This document shows positions 1 through 6,484 of a stretch of DNA of 19,713 bases, piece after piece. Within the stretch, counting starts at the first letter, position 1; the number at the start of each line of letters is the position of its first letter. This DNA comes from CAWBVG01 sp963792175 (GTDB lineage: Bacteria > Acidobacteriota > Vicinamibacteria > Vicinamibacterales > CAVVIG01), in the NCBI GenBank assembly GCA_963792175.1, contig CAWBVG010000026.1, positions 1-19,713 of the forward strand, read 5' to 3'. The notes beneath the pieces were generated by a model that saw nothing but the letters and a program-made list of their open reading frames with translations, had not been told where the DNA came from and did no database searches. A program made the translations under genes and the position numbers.

Positions 1-1
1 G

Positions 2-1519
2 GTCGGGACGGTGAGCTTCGAGACGTCGTGCAAGCCCGCCGTGAAAGAGGACTTCAACCACGCAGTGGCGGAGCTGCACTCGTTCTGGTTCCCCGAAGCG
101 CGTGTCTGGTTCGAGGGCGTGCTGAAAACGGATCCGGACTGCGCCATCGCCTACTGGGGTATCGCGCTGACGCACTGGGGCAATCCGTTCGCCGGCCTCC
201 GATCGCCTCAGGTGATCGCCAATGGAAAGGCGGCGATCGAACAGGGGCAGACCACCGGATCGCCGACGCCGCGCGAGAAGGGCTACATCGACGCCGTCGC
301 CGGACTCTTCTCGAGCGCCGACCCGGGCACGCAGCGCGCGCGCGTTCTGGCGTACGAGAAGGCGACCGAAGCGCTGGCCGCCGCCAACCCGACCGATACG
401 GAAGCGCGCATCTTCTGGGCGCTCGCGATCGATCAGACGGCGCTGCCGACCGACAAGACGTTCGCGCAGAACCTGCGCGCCGCGGAGATCCTGGAGCCGC
501 TCTACAAGAAGATGCCGAACCATCCGGGTCTGGCGCACTACATCATCCACACCTACGACGCGCCGGCGCTCGCCGAGAAAGCGCTGCCGGCGGCGCGCGC
601 GTATGCCGACATCGCACCGTCCGTGCCGCACGCGCTCCACATGCCGTCGCACACGTTCACGCGCGTCGGGCTGTGGAAGGAATCGGTCGCCACCAACATC
701 AAATCCGCGGCGGAGGCCGAAAAGACCGGCGGTGTGGCCGAAGCGCTGCACGCCATGGACTATCAGATCTACGCGTATCTGCAGATGGGGCAGGACGCGC
801 AGGCGAAGGCGGTGCTGGATCACGCGATGACGGCCACCGCCGCCGCGGCGGGCGGGGCGTCAGCGGGCGGCGCGATGGGCGCCAACACGTTTGCGATCGC
901 CGCCATTCCCGCACGCTACGCGATGGAGCGACTGCAGTGGGCCGACGCCATGGGCCTGACCGTACGACCGGCGCCGAACACGCCGTACACCGAAGCCATC
1001 ACGCACTTCGCGCGCGCCATCGGCGCGGCGCGCGCCGGCAAGCCGGCTGACGCGGCGCCCGACATCGCCAGGCTTGCCGCGATTCGCGATCGCGAGCTGG
1101 AGCTGAAGGACGGCTACTGGGCGGAGCAGGTCGACATTCAGCGCAAGGTCGCCGAGGCCTGGGTCGCGTACGCGAGTGGTCGCAAGGACGAGGGGATCAA
1201 GCTGCTCGCGGCGGCCGCCGATGCCGAGGACCTGACCGACAAGTCCGCGGTGACTCCGGGGCCGCTCGCGCCGGCGCGCGAGTTGTACGGGTTCATGCTG
1301 CTCGAGGCGGGCCGCGCCAAGGACGCGCTCGCGGCGTTCGAAGCCGTGACGAAGAAGGAGCCCAATCGCTTCCTCGCGCTCTATGGCGCTGGAAAGGCCG
1401 CCGAGGCCGCGAAGCAGCCGGCCAAGGCGAAGAGCTACTTCGCGCGGCTGGTCCAGATCTGCACGGACGCCGCGGCCGATCGGCCGGAGCTCGTCTACGC
1501 ACGGAAGATGGGGAAATAA
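2..1519 (+). CDS. TPR-repeat protein, 5' end cut off by the window
   Basis: The reading frame is open from the first bases (V-G-T-V-S-F-E-T-S-C...). The GTG at 11 therefore looks like an internal valine, and the true start lies upstream. The protein is alpha-helical with TPR-like repeats: an N-terminal stretch FWFPEARVWFEGVLKTDP, a central block with HYIIHTYD and PHALHMPSHTF, and C-terminal Ala-rich helices that include AKDALAAFEAVTKKEPN. This combination is familiar from large TPR proteins of Acidobacteriota and related soil bacteria, whose function is unknown to me; protein-protein interaction is the only general inference. A signal peptide, if any, would be in the missing part. It ends at TAA 1517-1519, immediately before a degenerate repeat arm, and lies 47 bases before the next gene on the same strand. 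Family assignment is good, function unknown. Confidence 0.8.
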   Translation, partial: VGTVSFETSCKPAVKEDFNHAVAELHSFWFPEARVWFEGVLKTDPDCAIAYWGIALTHWGNPFAGLRSPQVIANGKAAIEQGQTTGSPTPREKGYIDAVAGLFSSADPGTQRARVLAYEKATEALAAANPTDTEARIFWALAIDQTALPTDKTFAQNLRAAEILEPLYKKMPNHPGLAHYIIHTYDAPALAEKALPAARAYADIAPSVPHALHMPSHTFTRVGLWKESVATNIKSAAEAEKTGGVAEALHAMDYQIYAYLQMGQDAQAKAVLDHAMTATAAAAGGASAGGAMGANTFAIAAIPARYAMERLQWADAMGLTVRPAPNTPYTEAITHFARAIGAARAGKPADAAPDIARLAAIRDRELELKDGYWAEQVDIQRKVAEAWVAYASGRKDEGIKLLAAAADAEDLTDKSAVTPGPLAPARELYGFMLLEAGRAKDALAAFEAVTKKEPNRFLALYGAGKAAEAAKQPAKAKSYFARLVQICTDAAADRPELVYARKMGK

Positions 1520-1523
1520 GGAC

Positions 1524-1550
1524 GGCAAAGGCGCAAAGACCGCACAGACT
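1524..1550. repeat. Degenerate single arm of a 9-base-unit intergenic repeat
   Basis: Three imperfect 9-base units (GCAAAGGC-, GCAAAGACC, GCACAGACT) follow the stop codon directly. They resemble the GCAGAGACC units of the hairpins at 4906-4978 and 8026-8100, with A for G in places. No opposing arm is visible before the next gene. Membership in the same repeat class is inferred from unit length and sequence only. Confidence 0.4.
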
Positions 1551-1556
1551 TGTTTT

Positions 1557-1563
1557 GGGAGGG
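1557..1563 (+). promoter_or_regulatory. Ribosome binding site deciding the start at 1567
   Basis: The run GGGAGGG ends three bases before ATG 1567. A TTG three codons further upstream lies inside or before this run, so it cannot be the start served by it. Confidence 0.6.
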
Positions 1564-1566
1564 CAC

Positions 1567-2580
1567 ATGCGCCGAGGCATCCGGTTCGCCGTCGTGTTGG
1601 GAGTTGCGCTCGCCGGCGCCACGCTGACGGCGCAATCGACCGGCGCGCGAAAGACATGGACGCCGCGGCTGACCGCCGATGGTCAGCCCGACCTCCAGGG
1701 CATCTGGACCAACGCCACGATCACGCCGTTCGAACGTCCGGCGAGCCTGCGCGACAAGCCGTTTCTCACCGAGGCGGAAGTCGCGGCGATCGAGCGCCAG
1801 GTGGCGACGAATCGCGCCGACGACCCGAAGCGGCCCGGCGACGTCGGCAGCTACGACCAGGTCTGGTTCGATTCAGGCGATCACGTCGTCTCGACGCGGC
1901 GGACGTCGCTCGTCATCGATCCGCCGGACGGCCGCGTGCCGCTTCGTCCGGAAGCGGAGGCGGCGCGCGACTACAACAGCGCGCACGAACGCGACTCGTA
2001 CGAGTTCATGAGCGTCTGGGATCGGTGCATCACGCGCGGTGCGCCGGCCGGCATGTTTCCGGCGGGTTATAACAACGCCTACCAGATCATCCAGACGCCC
2101 GGATACGTCGTCATTCACTCCGAGATGATTCACGAGGCGCGAATCATCCCGGTCGACGGCCGTCCGCATGCGCCGGCTCAGGTCCGGCAGTGGAACGGCG
2201 ATCCGCGCGGGCGCTGGGATGGCAAGACGCTGGTCGTCGATACGACGAACTACAACGGCAAAGGGTGGATCTCGACGTCGGCCGCGGGCGGACGCATCAA
2301 GGGCATCCTGCAGACCGAATCGCTGCACGTCGTCGAGCGATTCACGCCGATCGACAAGGACACCATCGACTACGAGGCGACGATCGACGATCCGAAGATG
2401 TTCACGCGGCCGTGGACGGTGTCGATTCCGCTGCACCGCGATCCGTCGTACCAGATCTACGAGTACGCGTGCCACGAGGGCAATCGCTCGGTCGGCAACA
2501 TCCTGAGCGATGCGCGCGCACCTGGAAAACAGAAAGCAGGAGTAATCATCACAGGAGATCAGGAGCTCCTGCTCTCCTAA
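1567..2580 (+). CDS. Secreted PDLQGIW-type protein of unknown function
   Basis: The product is 337 aa and starts at ATG 1567, behind a strong GGAGG. Residues 1-23 form a signal peptide (MRRG, then a hydrophobic stretch ending ATLTAQS), so the protein is exported. The mature part opens with ADGQPDLQGIWTN and ends with blocks PVDGRPH, GRWDGKTLVVDTTNYNGKG, LHVVERFT, DDPKMFTRPW and YEYACHEGN. The same blocks occur in the same order in the gene at 13490-14246, so the two are paralogs. Such proteins are abundant in Acidobacteriota and I know of no proven function. The last codons (from about GKQKAGVIITGDQ) lie in a hairpin-type repeat and look unlike the family, so the repeat has probably replaced or extended the original C-terminus. 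Confidence 0.8.
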   Translation: MRRGIRFAVVLGVALAGATLTAQSTGARKTWTPRLTADGQPDLQGIWTNATITPFERPASLRDKPFLTEAEVAAIERQVATNRADDPKRPGDVGSYDQVWFDSGDHVVSTRRTSLVIDPPDGRVPLRPEAEAARDYNSAHERDSYEFMSVWDRCITRGAPAGMFPAGYNNAYQIIQTPGYVVIHSEMIHEARIIPVDGRPHAPAQVRQWNGDPRGRWDGKTLVVDTTNYNGKGWISTSAAGGRIKGILQTESLHVVERFTPIDKDTIDYEATIDDPKMFTRPWTVSIPLHRDPSYQIYEYACHEGNRSVGNILSDARAPGKQKAGVIITGDQELLLS

Positions 2581-2587
2581 CCTCCTG
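2537..2587. repeat. AGGAG-unit hairpin repeat overlapping a gene end
   Basis: The two 13-base arms 2553-2565 and 2566-2578 are complementary at 12 of 13 positions and meet without a loop at AGGAGCTCCT. A further CAGGAG at 2537-2542 and CTCCTG at 2582-2587 extend the symmetry outward. The stop codon of the upstream gene (2578-2580) lies at its edge. It could fold in RNA and act as a 3'-end stabiliser or weak terminator, but there is no U-tract. The unit differs from the CGCAGAGA and GAAGTC repeats elsewhere in the window. Confidence 0.65.
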
Positions 2588-2600
2588 TTGACAAGCTGAT

Positions 2601-3823
2601 ATGCGCATCGCCTGCCTCGGCGGGGGACCGGCCGGTCTCTACTTTGCGATCGCGATGAAGCGCCGCGATCCCGATCACGAGATCGTGGTCGTCGAGCGCA
2701 ATCGGCCGGCCGATACGTTCGGGTGGGGCGTGGTGCTGTCGGACGAGACCCTCGCCAACCTCCGCGCGAGCGATCCCGACAGCGCGGCCGCGATTCAGCG
2801 TGCGTTCGTGTACTGGGACGACATCGCCGTCTTCTACCGCGGCACCGTCACACGCTCGTCGGGCCACGGCTTCTGCGGCATCGGCCGCAAACGCCTGCTC
2901 GGGATCCTTCAGGACCGCGCGCGCGAACTGGGCGTCACCCTGCAGTTCGACACCGAGGTCGAGAGCGCCGATCGCTATCGCGAGTACGACCTGGTCGTCG
3001 CCGCCGACGGCGCCAATTCGAAGACGCGCACGGCCCTGGCGCACGTGTTCAAGCCGGATATCGACGTGCGGGCGTGCAAGTACATCTGGCTCGGCACCCG
3101 GCAGCGCTTCCACGACGCGTTCACGTTCATCTTCGAGGAGACCGAGCACGGCTGGATCTGGGCGCACGCCTACCAGTTCGACGCCGAGACCGCGACGTTC
3201 ATCGTCGAGTGTTCGGAAGCGACGTGGCGCCGGTTCGGCTTCGATGCCATGAGCCAGGAAGACATGCTCGCGTCGTGCGAGCGGGTGTTTGCGGCCCATC
3301 TTGGCGGCCATCGTCTGATGGCCAACAGTTCCGGAAGGCTGTACGCGCCGCGGCGTGGCTCAATTTCCGTCGCGTGCTGTGCGAACGGTGGTCGCACGAG
3401 AATCTGGTGCTCGTGGGCGATGCGGCAGCCACCGCGCATTTCTCGGTCGGCTCCGGCACGAAACTCGCGTTCGAGAGCGCCATTGCGCTGGCCGGTTACG
3501 TTCACAGCGAGCCGACGCTCGCCGCCGCCTTCCAGCGTTACGAACAGGAGCGTCGAACCGAGGTGCTGCGTCTTCAGAGCGCGGCACGGAACTCGACCGA
3601 GTGGTTCGAGCACATCGACCGCTATCTCTGCCTCGACCCGGTGCAGTTCAACTATTCGCTGCTCACGCGCTCGCAACGCATCAGCCACGAGAACCTGCGG
3701 GCGCGCGACCGGATCTGGCTCGAGAGCGCCGAGATGTGGTTCGAGGAGCAGGCGACGACGAAAGGCCGCGGCACTCGCGGCCGCCGATGTTCACGCCGTT
3801 TCGCCTGCGCGGCCTGCGTCTGA
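2601..3823 (+). CDS. 2-Aminobenzoyl-CoA/salicylyl-CoA type flavin monooxygenase domain, frameshifted
   Basis: This is the FAD monooxygenase half of the bifunctional anthraniloyl-CoA monooxygenase/salicylyl-CoA 5-hydroxylase family. Residues 1-12 (MRIACLGGGPAG) are the dinucleotide-binding GxGxxG. VVERN ends beta-2, and FGWGVVLSD and VVAADGANSKTR (the DG motif) follow. After about base 3345 the family sequence (AAWLNFRRVLCERWSH, then VLVGDAAATAHFSVGSGTK, the GD motif) continues in a frame one base back, so one base appears to be missing near 3325-3355. The second part stops at TGA 3821-3823, overlapping the reductase domain. In the family both halves are usually one polypeptide of about 770 residues. 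The span 2601-4896 would give about 765, so a second missing base near 3755-3787 is likely. The substrate (2-amino- versus 2-hydroxybenzoyl-CoA) is not decided by sequence; the Rid neighbour favours the amino compound. Confidence 0.75.
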
Positions 3824-4896
3824 AGAACCGGATTGTTGTGTCGCCGATGGATCAGTACCGCGCCGTAGACGGCGCGCCGACCGATTGGCACCTGGTGCAC
3901 TATGCCGAGCGCGCCAAGGGCGGGGCAGGGCTGGTCATCACCGAGATGACCTGCGTGTCGCCAGAGGGCCGGATCTCGCCCGGTTGCACCGGCCTCTACG
4001 CGCCCGATCACGAAGCGGCATGGAAGCGCATCGTCGATTTCGTCCACGCGGAGACCGACGCGAAGATCGGCATACAGCTCGGACACTCAGGGCCGAAAGG
4101 ATCGACGCAGCTCGGCTGGGAAGACGCCGATGCTCCGCTGCTGGAGGACAACTGGCCGGTCATCGGCCCATCTCCAGTGGCGTGGTCGCCGCGCAATCAA
4201 GTGCCGCGCGAGATGACCCGCACCGACATGGACACAGTGCGGGACGAGTTCGTGCGGGCGGCGATCATGGCGGCGCGCGCCGGCTTTGACCTGCTCGAGT
4301 TGCACTGCGCGCACGGCTACCTGCTGTCGGCGTTCATCTCGCGCCTGACCAACCGCCGGGCCGATGCGTACGGCGGCTCGCTCGAGAATCGGATGCGGTT
4401 TCCACTCGAGGTCTACCAGGCGGTGCGCGAGGTCTGGCCGTCGGAGAAGCCGATCTCGATTCGGATCTCAGCCCACGACTGGGTCGGCGACGAAGGGACG
4501 ACCCCTGAAGAAGCCGTCCGGATTGCGCGTCTGCTGCGCGACGCCGAGGTGGACATCGTCGATGTCTCGGCGGGGCAGACCTCGACGCGCGCGCGTCCGG
4601 TATACGGCCGCATGTTCCAGACGCCGTTCTCCGATCGCATTCGGAACGAGAGCGGCATCGCCACGATGGCAGTCGGCAACATCTACGAGGCCGACCACGT
4701 GAACTCGATTCTGATGGCGGGCCGTGCGGACTTGTGCTGCCTGGCGCGGCCGCATCTCGCCGATCCGTATTGGACGCTCCACGCCGCGGCGCGACTCGGG
4801 TATCGCGGCGAGACATGGCCCAAGCCCTATCTCGCGGGACGCGATCAGCTGTACCGGCTCGCCTCGCGCGCTGAAGCTGCAGCGGTGAAAGTGTGA
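3787..4896 (+). CDS. Old-yellow-enzyme reductase domain of the aroyl-CoA monooxygenase/reductase
   Basis: The frame has 369 residues from ATG 3787. It is an FMN-binding TIM barrel of the OYE/2,4-dienoyl-CoA reductase type: MFTPFRLRGLRLKNRIVVSPM at the first strand, IGIQLGHSGPKGS (94-106), the HCAHGYLLSAF block with H173 and H176, YGGSLENR (195-202), and the phosphate-binding end VGNIYEADH...AGRADLCCLARPHLADP. In the related bifunctional enzymes this domain reduces the hydroxylated aroyl-CoA ring. No good ribosome binding site precedes ATG 3787, and the codons just upstream in this frame (SRPP) read as a linker. It is therefore probably the C-terminal half of the gene at 2601, split by an apparent one-base loss. 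The alternative is a separate, translationally coupled gene with a 37-base overlap. It ends at TGA 4894-4896, ten bases before a hairpin repeat. Confidence 0.8.
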   Translation: MFTPFRLRGLRLKNRIVVSPMDQYRAVDGAPTDWHLVHYAERAKGGAGLVITEMTCVSPEGRISPGCTGLYAPDHEAAWKRIVDFVHAETDAKIGIQLGHSGPKGSTQLGWEDADAPLLEDNWPVIGPSPVAWSPRNQVPREMTRTDMDTVRDEFVRAAIMAARAGFDLLELHCAHGYLLSAFISRLTNRRADAYGGSLENRMRFPLEVYQAVREVWPSEKPISIRISAHDWVGDEGTTPEEAVRIARLLRDAEVDIVDVSAGQTSTRARPVYGRMFQTPFSDRIRNESGIATMAVGNIYEADHVNSILMAGRADLCCLARPHLADPYWTLHAAARLGYRGETWPKPYLAGRDQLYRLASRAEAAAVKV

Positions 4897-4905
4897 TGTC
4901 AGCCT

Positions 4906-4978
4906 TTAACCGCAGAGACCGCAGAGACCGCAGAGAAAAAAGGATTTTCTCTGCGCACTCTGCGTTCTCCGCGGTTAA
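4906..4978. repeat. Near-perfect hairpin repeat, 9-base units, cargo-free copy
   Basis: The left arm 4906-4939 and right arm 4945-4978 are 34 bases each and complementary at 30 of 34 positions, with a 5-base loop. Each arm starts TTAACCGC at its outer end, contains three CGCAGAG units in steps of nine bases, and ends in AAAA next to the loop. It fills nearly the whole gap between the reductase and crotonase genes. In RNA it would form a long stem. No transposase is attached, so it resembles a REP/MITE-type non-autonomous element. Confidence 0.85.
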
Positions 4979-4999
4979 TGACAGCGAAGATTGAGCAGC

Positions 5000-5791
5000 A
5001 TGCCCACGCACTTCAACTGGCGAGTCGACGGACGGGTGGCGGTCATCTCACTCCGCCGGCCCGAGCGAAAAAACTCGCTGACGTTCGACTCGTACGCCGA
5101 GCTGCGCGACACCTTCCGGGCGCTGGCGGCGGATGACCACGTCAAGGCCGTCGTCTTCGCGTCGAACGGCGGGAATTTCTCGTCAGGGGGCGATGTCCAC
5201 GAGATCATCGGTCCGCTGCTCTCGCGCGACGTCAAAGGGCTGCTGGCGTTCACGCGCCTGACCGGCGAGCTGGTCAAGGCGATGCGCGCGTGCCCGCAAC
5301 CGATCATCGCCGCCGTGGACGGCGCGTGCGTCGGCGCCGGCGCCATGATCGCGCTGTTTTCGGACCTGCGGCTCGCGACGCCTGCGGCGAAGACGGCGTT
5401 CCTCTTCGCCCGCGTGGGCCTCGCTGGCTGCGATATGGGGGCGTGCGCGATGCTTCCCCGCGTCATCGGCCACGGCCGCGCGGCGGAGCTGCTGTTGACC
5501 GGTCGCACGATGTCCTCGGAGGAAGGCGAGCGTTGGGGGTTCTTCAACCGCATCGTCCCGGCCGAGGCGTTGGAGCGCGACGCGATGGCGCTGGCCGAGA
5601 GTCTTGCCAACGGTCCGACCTTCGCGCACATGATGACCAAGACGATGCTGAATCAGGAATGGTCGATGACGCTCGACCAGGCGATCGAGGCCGAAGCGCA
5701 GGCTCAGGCGCTCTGCATGCAGACGCAGGATTTCAAGCGCGCCTACGACGCGTTCGTCGCCGGGCAGAAGCCGCAGTTTTCGGGTGACTGA
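5000..5791 (+). CDS. Enoyl-CoA hydratase/isomerase (crotonase) family protein
   Basis: The product is 263 aa from ATG 5000; TTG 4991 is in frame but less likely. It has the crotonase fold with oxyanion-hole segments NFSSGGDVHEI (59-69) and ACVGAGAMIAL (109-119), then FARVGLAGCDMGACAMLPRVIG. Where the classical hydratase has two catalytic glutamates (GGGCE and PE), this protein has M116 and R138, so ordinary water addition to a 2-enoyl-CoA is doubtful. D145 in GCDMG is a candidate catalytic acid. Crotonase-fold proteins of this kind accompany aerobic CoA-dependent aromatic pathways, where they act in ring cleavage or hydrolysis. Placement between the aroyl-CoA monooxygenase and the aryl-CoA ligase supports such a role. 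The specific reaction is inferred, not shown. Confidence 0.85.
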   Translation: MPTHFNWRVDGRVAVISLRRPERKNSLTFDSYAELRDTFRALAADDHVKAVVFASNGGNFSSGGDVHEIIGPLLSRDVKGLLAFTRLTGELVKAMRACPQPIIAAVDGACVGAGAMIALFSDLRLATPAAKTAFLFARVGLAGCDMGACAMLPRVIGHGRAAELLLTGRTMSSEEGERWGFFNRIVPAEALERDAMALAESLANGPTFAHMMTKTMLNQEWSMTLDQAIEAEAQAQALCMQTQDFKRAYDAFVAGQKPQFSGD

Positions 5792-5810
5792 ATCCCGACC
5801 CAAAGACATG

Positions 5811-5838
5811 AACCGCAGAGAACGCGAAGAACGCGGAG
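5811..5838. repeat. Left arm of the hairpin repeat that encloses the GxxExxY gene
   Basis: It begins AACCGCAGAGAACGCG, the same outer end as the left arms at 4906 and 8028. It is complementary at 21 of 28 positions to 6363-6390 on the far side of the small gene at 5929. In the other two copies of this family the arms are separated by a loop of only 5-11 bases. Confidence 0.75.
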
Positions 5839-5928
5839 CAATTCATGGAAAAAACTGCGTACCAACAGCGGTACAAAACCCTGTGACCGCCACGATCTCG
5901 AAGGAAAACGCAGGACAGCGAGTTGTCA

Positions 5929-6357
5929 ATGTCTTTGCATCTAACGCAGGACATGGAGAACGAGGCCGCGCGGCTGAACGCGTTGACAGAGCGGATCATT
6001 GCAGCGGCGATCTCCGTGCATCGCACTCTGGGCCCCGGACTCCTCGAGTCTGCCTACGAGGCGTGCCTGTTTCACGAGTTAGTCGCTCGTGGATTGAAGG
6101 TGGAGCGCCAAAAGCCCCTGCCATTGGTCTACGAAGGGGTCAAACTGGACTGCGCGTACCGCATGGACCTGCTCGTAGACGATTCAGTGATTGTGGAGGT
6201 CAAGTCAGTCGCGAAGCTCGATCGAGTGCATGAGGCGCAAATGCTGTCGTACCTGAAGATCTCCAAGAAGTGCGTCGGCTTGGTGCTGAACTTCAACGTC
6301 AAGATCCTTACGCACGGTGGCATCATGCGCAAAGTAAACGGATTTCCTGAAAAATGA
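5929..6357 (+). CDS. GxxExxY family protein (PD-(D/E)XK-like)
   Basis: The product is 142 aa from ATG 5929, or 134 aa from ATG 5953, which is closer to the usual family length. The signature GLLESAY occupies residues 37-43, preceded by AAISVHRTLGPG. The second half has YRMDLLVDDSVIVEVKS, giving D80...E90-x-K92, the pattern of a PD-(D/E)XK nuclease-like core. Members are usually annotated only as GxxExxY proteins and have no proven role. This gene is foreign to the catabolic operon by content and by base use: 52% GC at 6241-6300 and 43% at 6301-6360, against 73% at 5401-5460. It sits between the two arms of a hairpin repeat. No partner gene is present. Nuclease activity is a structural inference. 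Confidence 0.85.
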   Translation: MSLHLTQDMENEAARLNALTERIIAAAISVHRTLGPGLLESAYEACLFHELVARGLKVERQKPLPLVYEGVKLDCAYRMDLLVDDSVIVEVKSVAKLDRVHEAQMLSYLKISKKCVGLVLNFNVKILTHGGIMRKVNGFPEK

Positions 6358-6362
6358 CTTTT

Positions 6363-6392
6363 CTCTGCGCCCTCAGCGTCCTCCGCGGTTAA
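6363..6392. repeat. Right arm of the hairpin repeat that encloses the GxxExxY gene
   Basis: It reads CTCTGCG...CTCCGCGGTTAA, the same outer end as the right arm at 4945-4978, starting three bases after the GxxExxY stop codon's T-rich tail. It pairs with 5811-5838. The first in-line ATG after it (6393) directly abuts the repeat. Confidence 0.75.
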
Positions 6393-6484
6393 ATGGCGAG
6401 CCGCGCGTCGCCCTTGGTCCGACGGCTCACGTCGATACGTTTACCCGCGACAATCTTCCGCCCATTGACCAGTGGCCCGATCTG

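Noticed and set aside
860..1657. Minus-strand open frame over the TPR gene
   Set aside because: It is a shadow frame with no recognisable motif and crosses the stop and repeat region of the plus-strand gene.
2588..2593. TTGACA, a perfect -35 hexamer before the monooxygenase gene
   Set aside because: It lies only eight bases before ATG 2601, and the -10 position would fall inside the gene with no matching hexamer.
3370..4289. Continuation of the monooxygenase frame beyond the first frame change
   Set aside because: The sequence turns Arg/Ser-rich and loses all family similarity, while the true domains continue in the other two frames.
5859..5874. Small GTACC/GGTAC dyad upstream of the GxxExxY gene
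   Set aside because: The stem is only five bases, with no second copy and no relation to a promoter; chance is likely.
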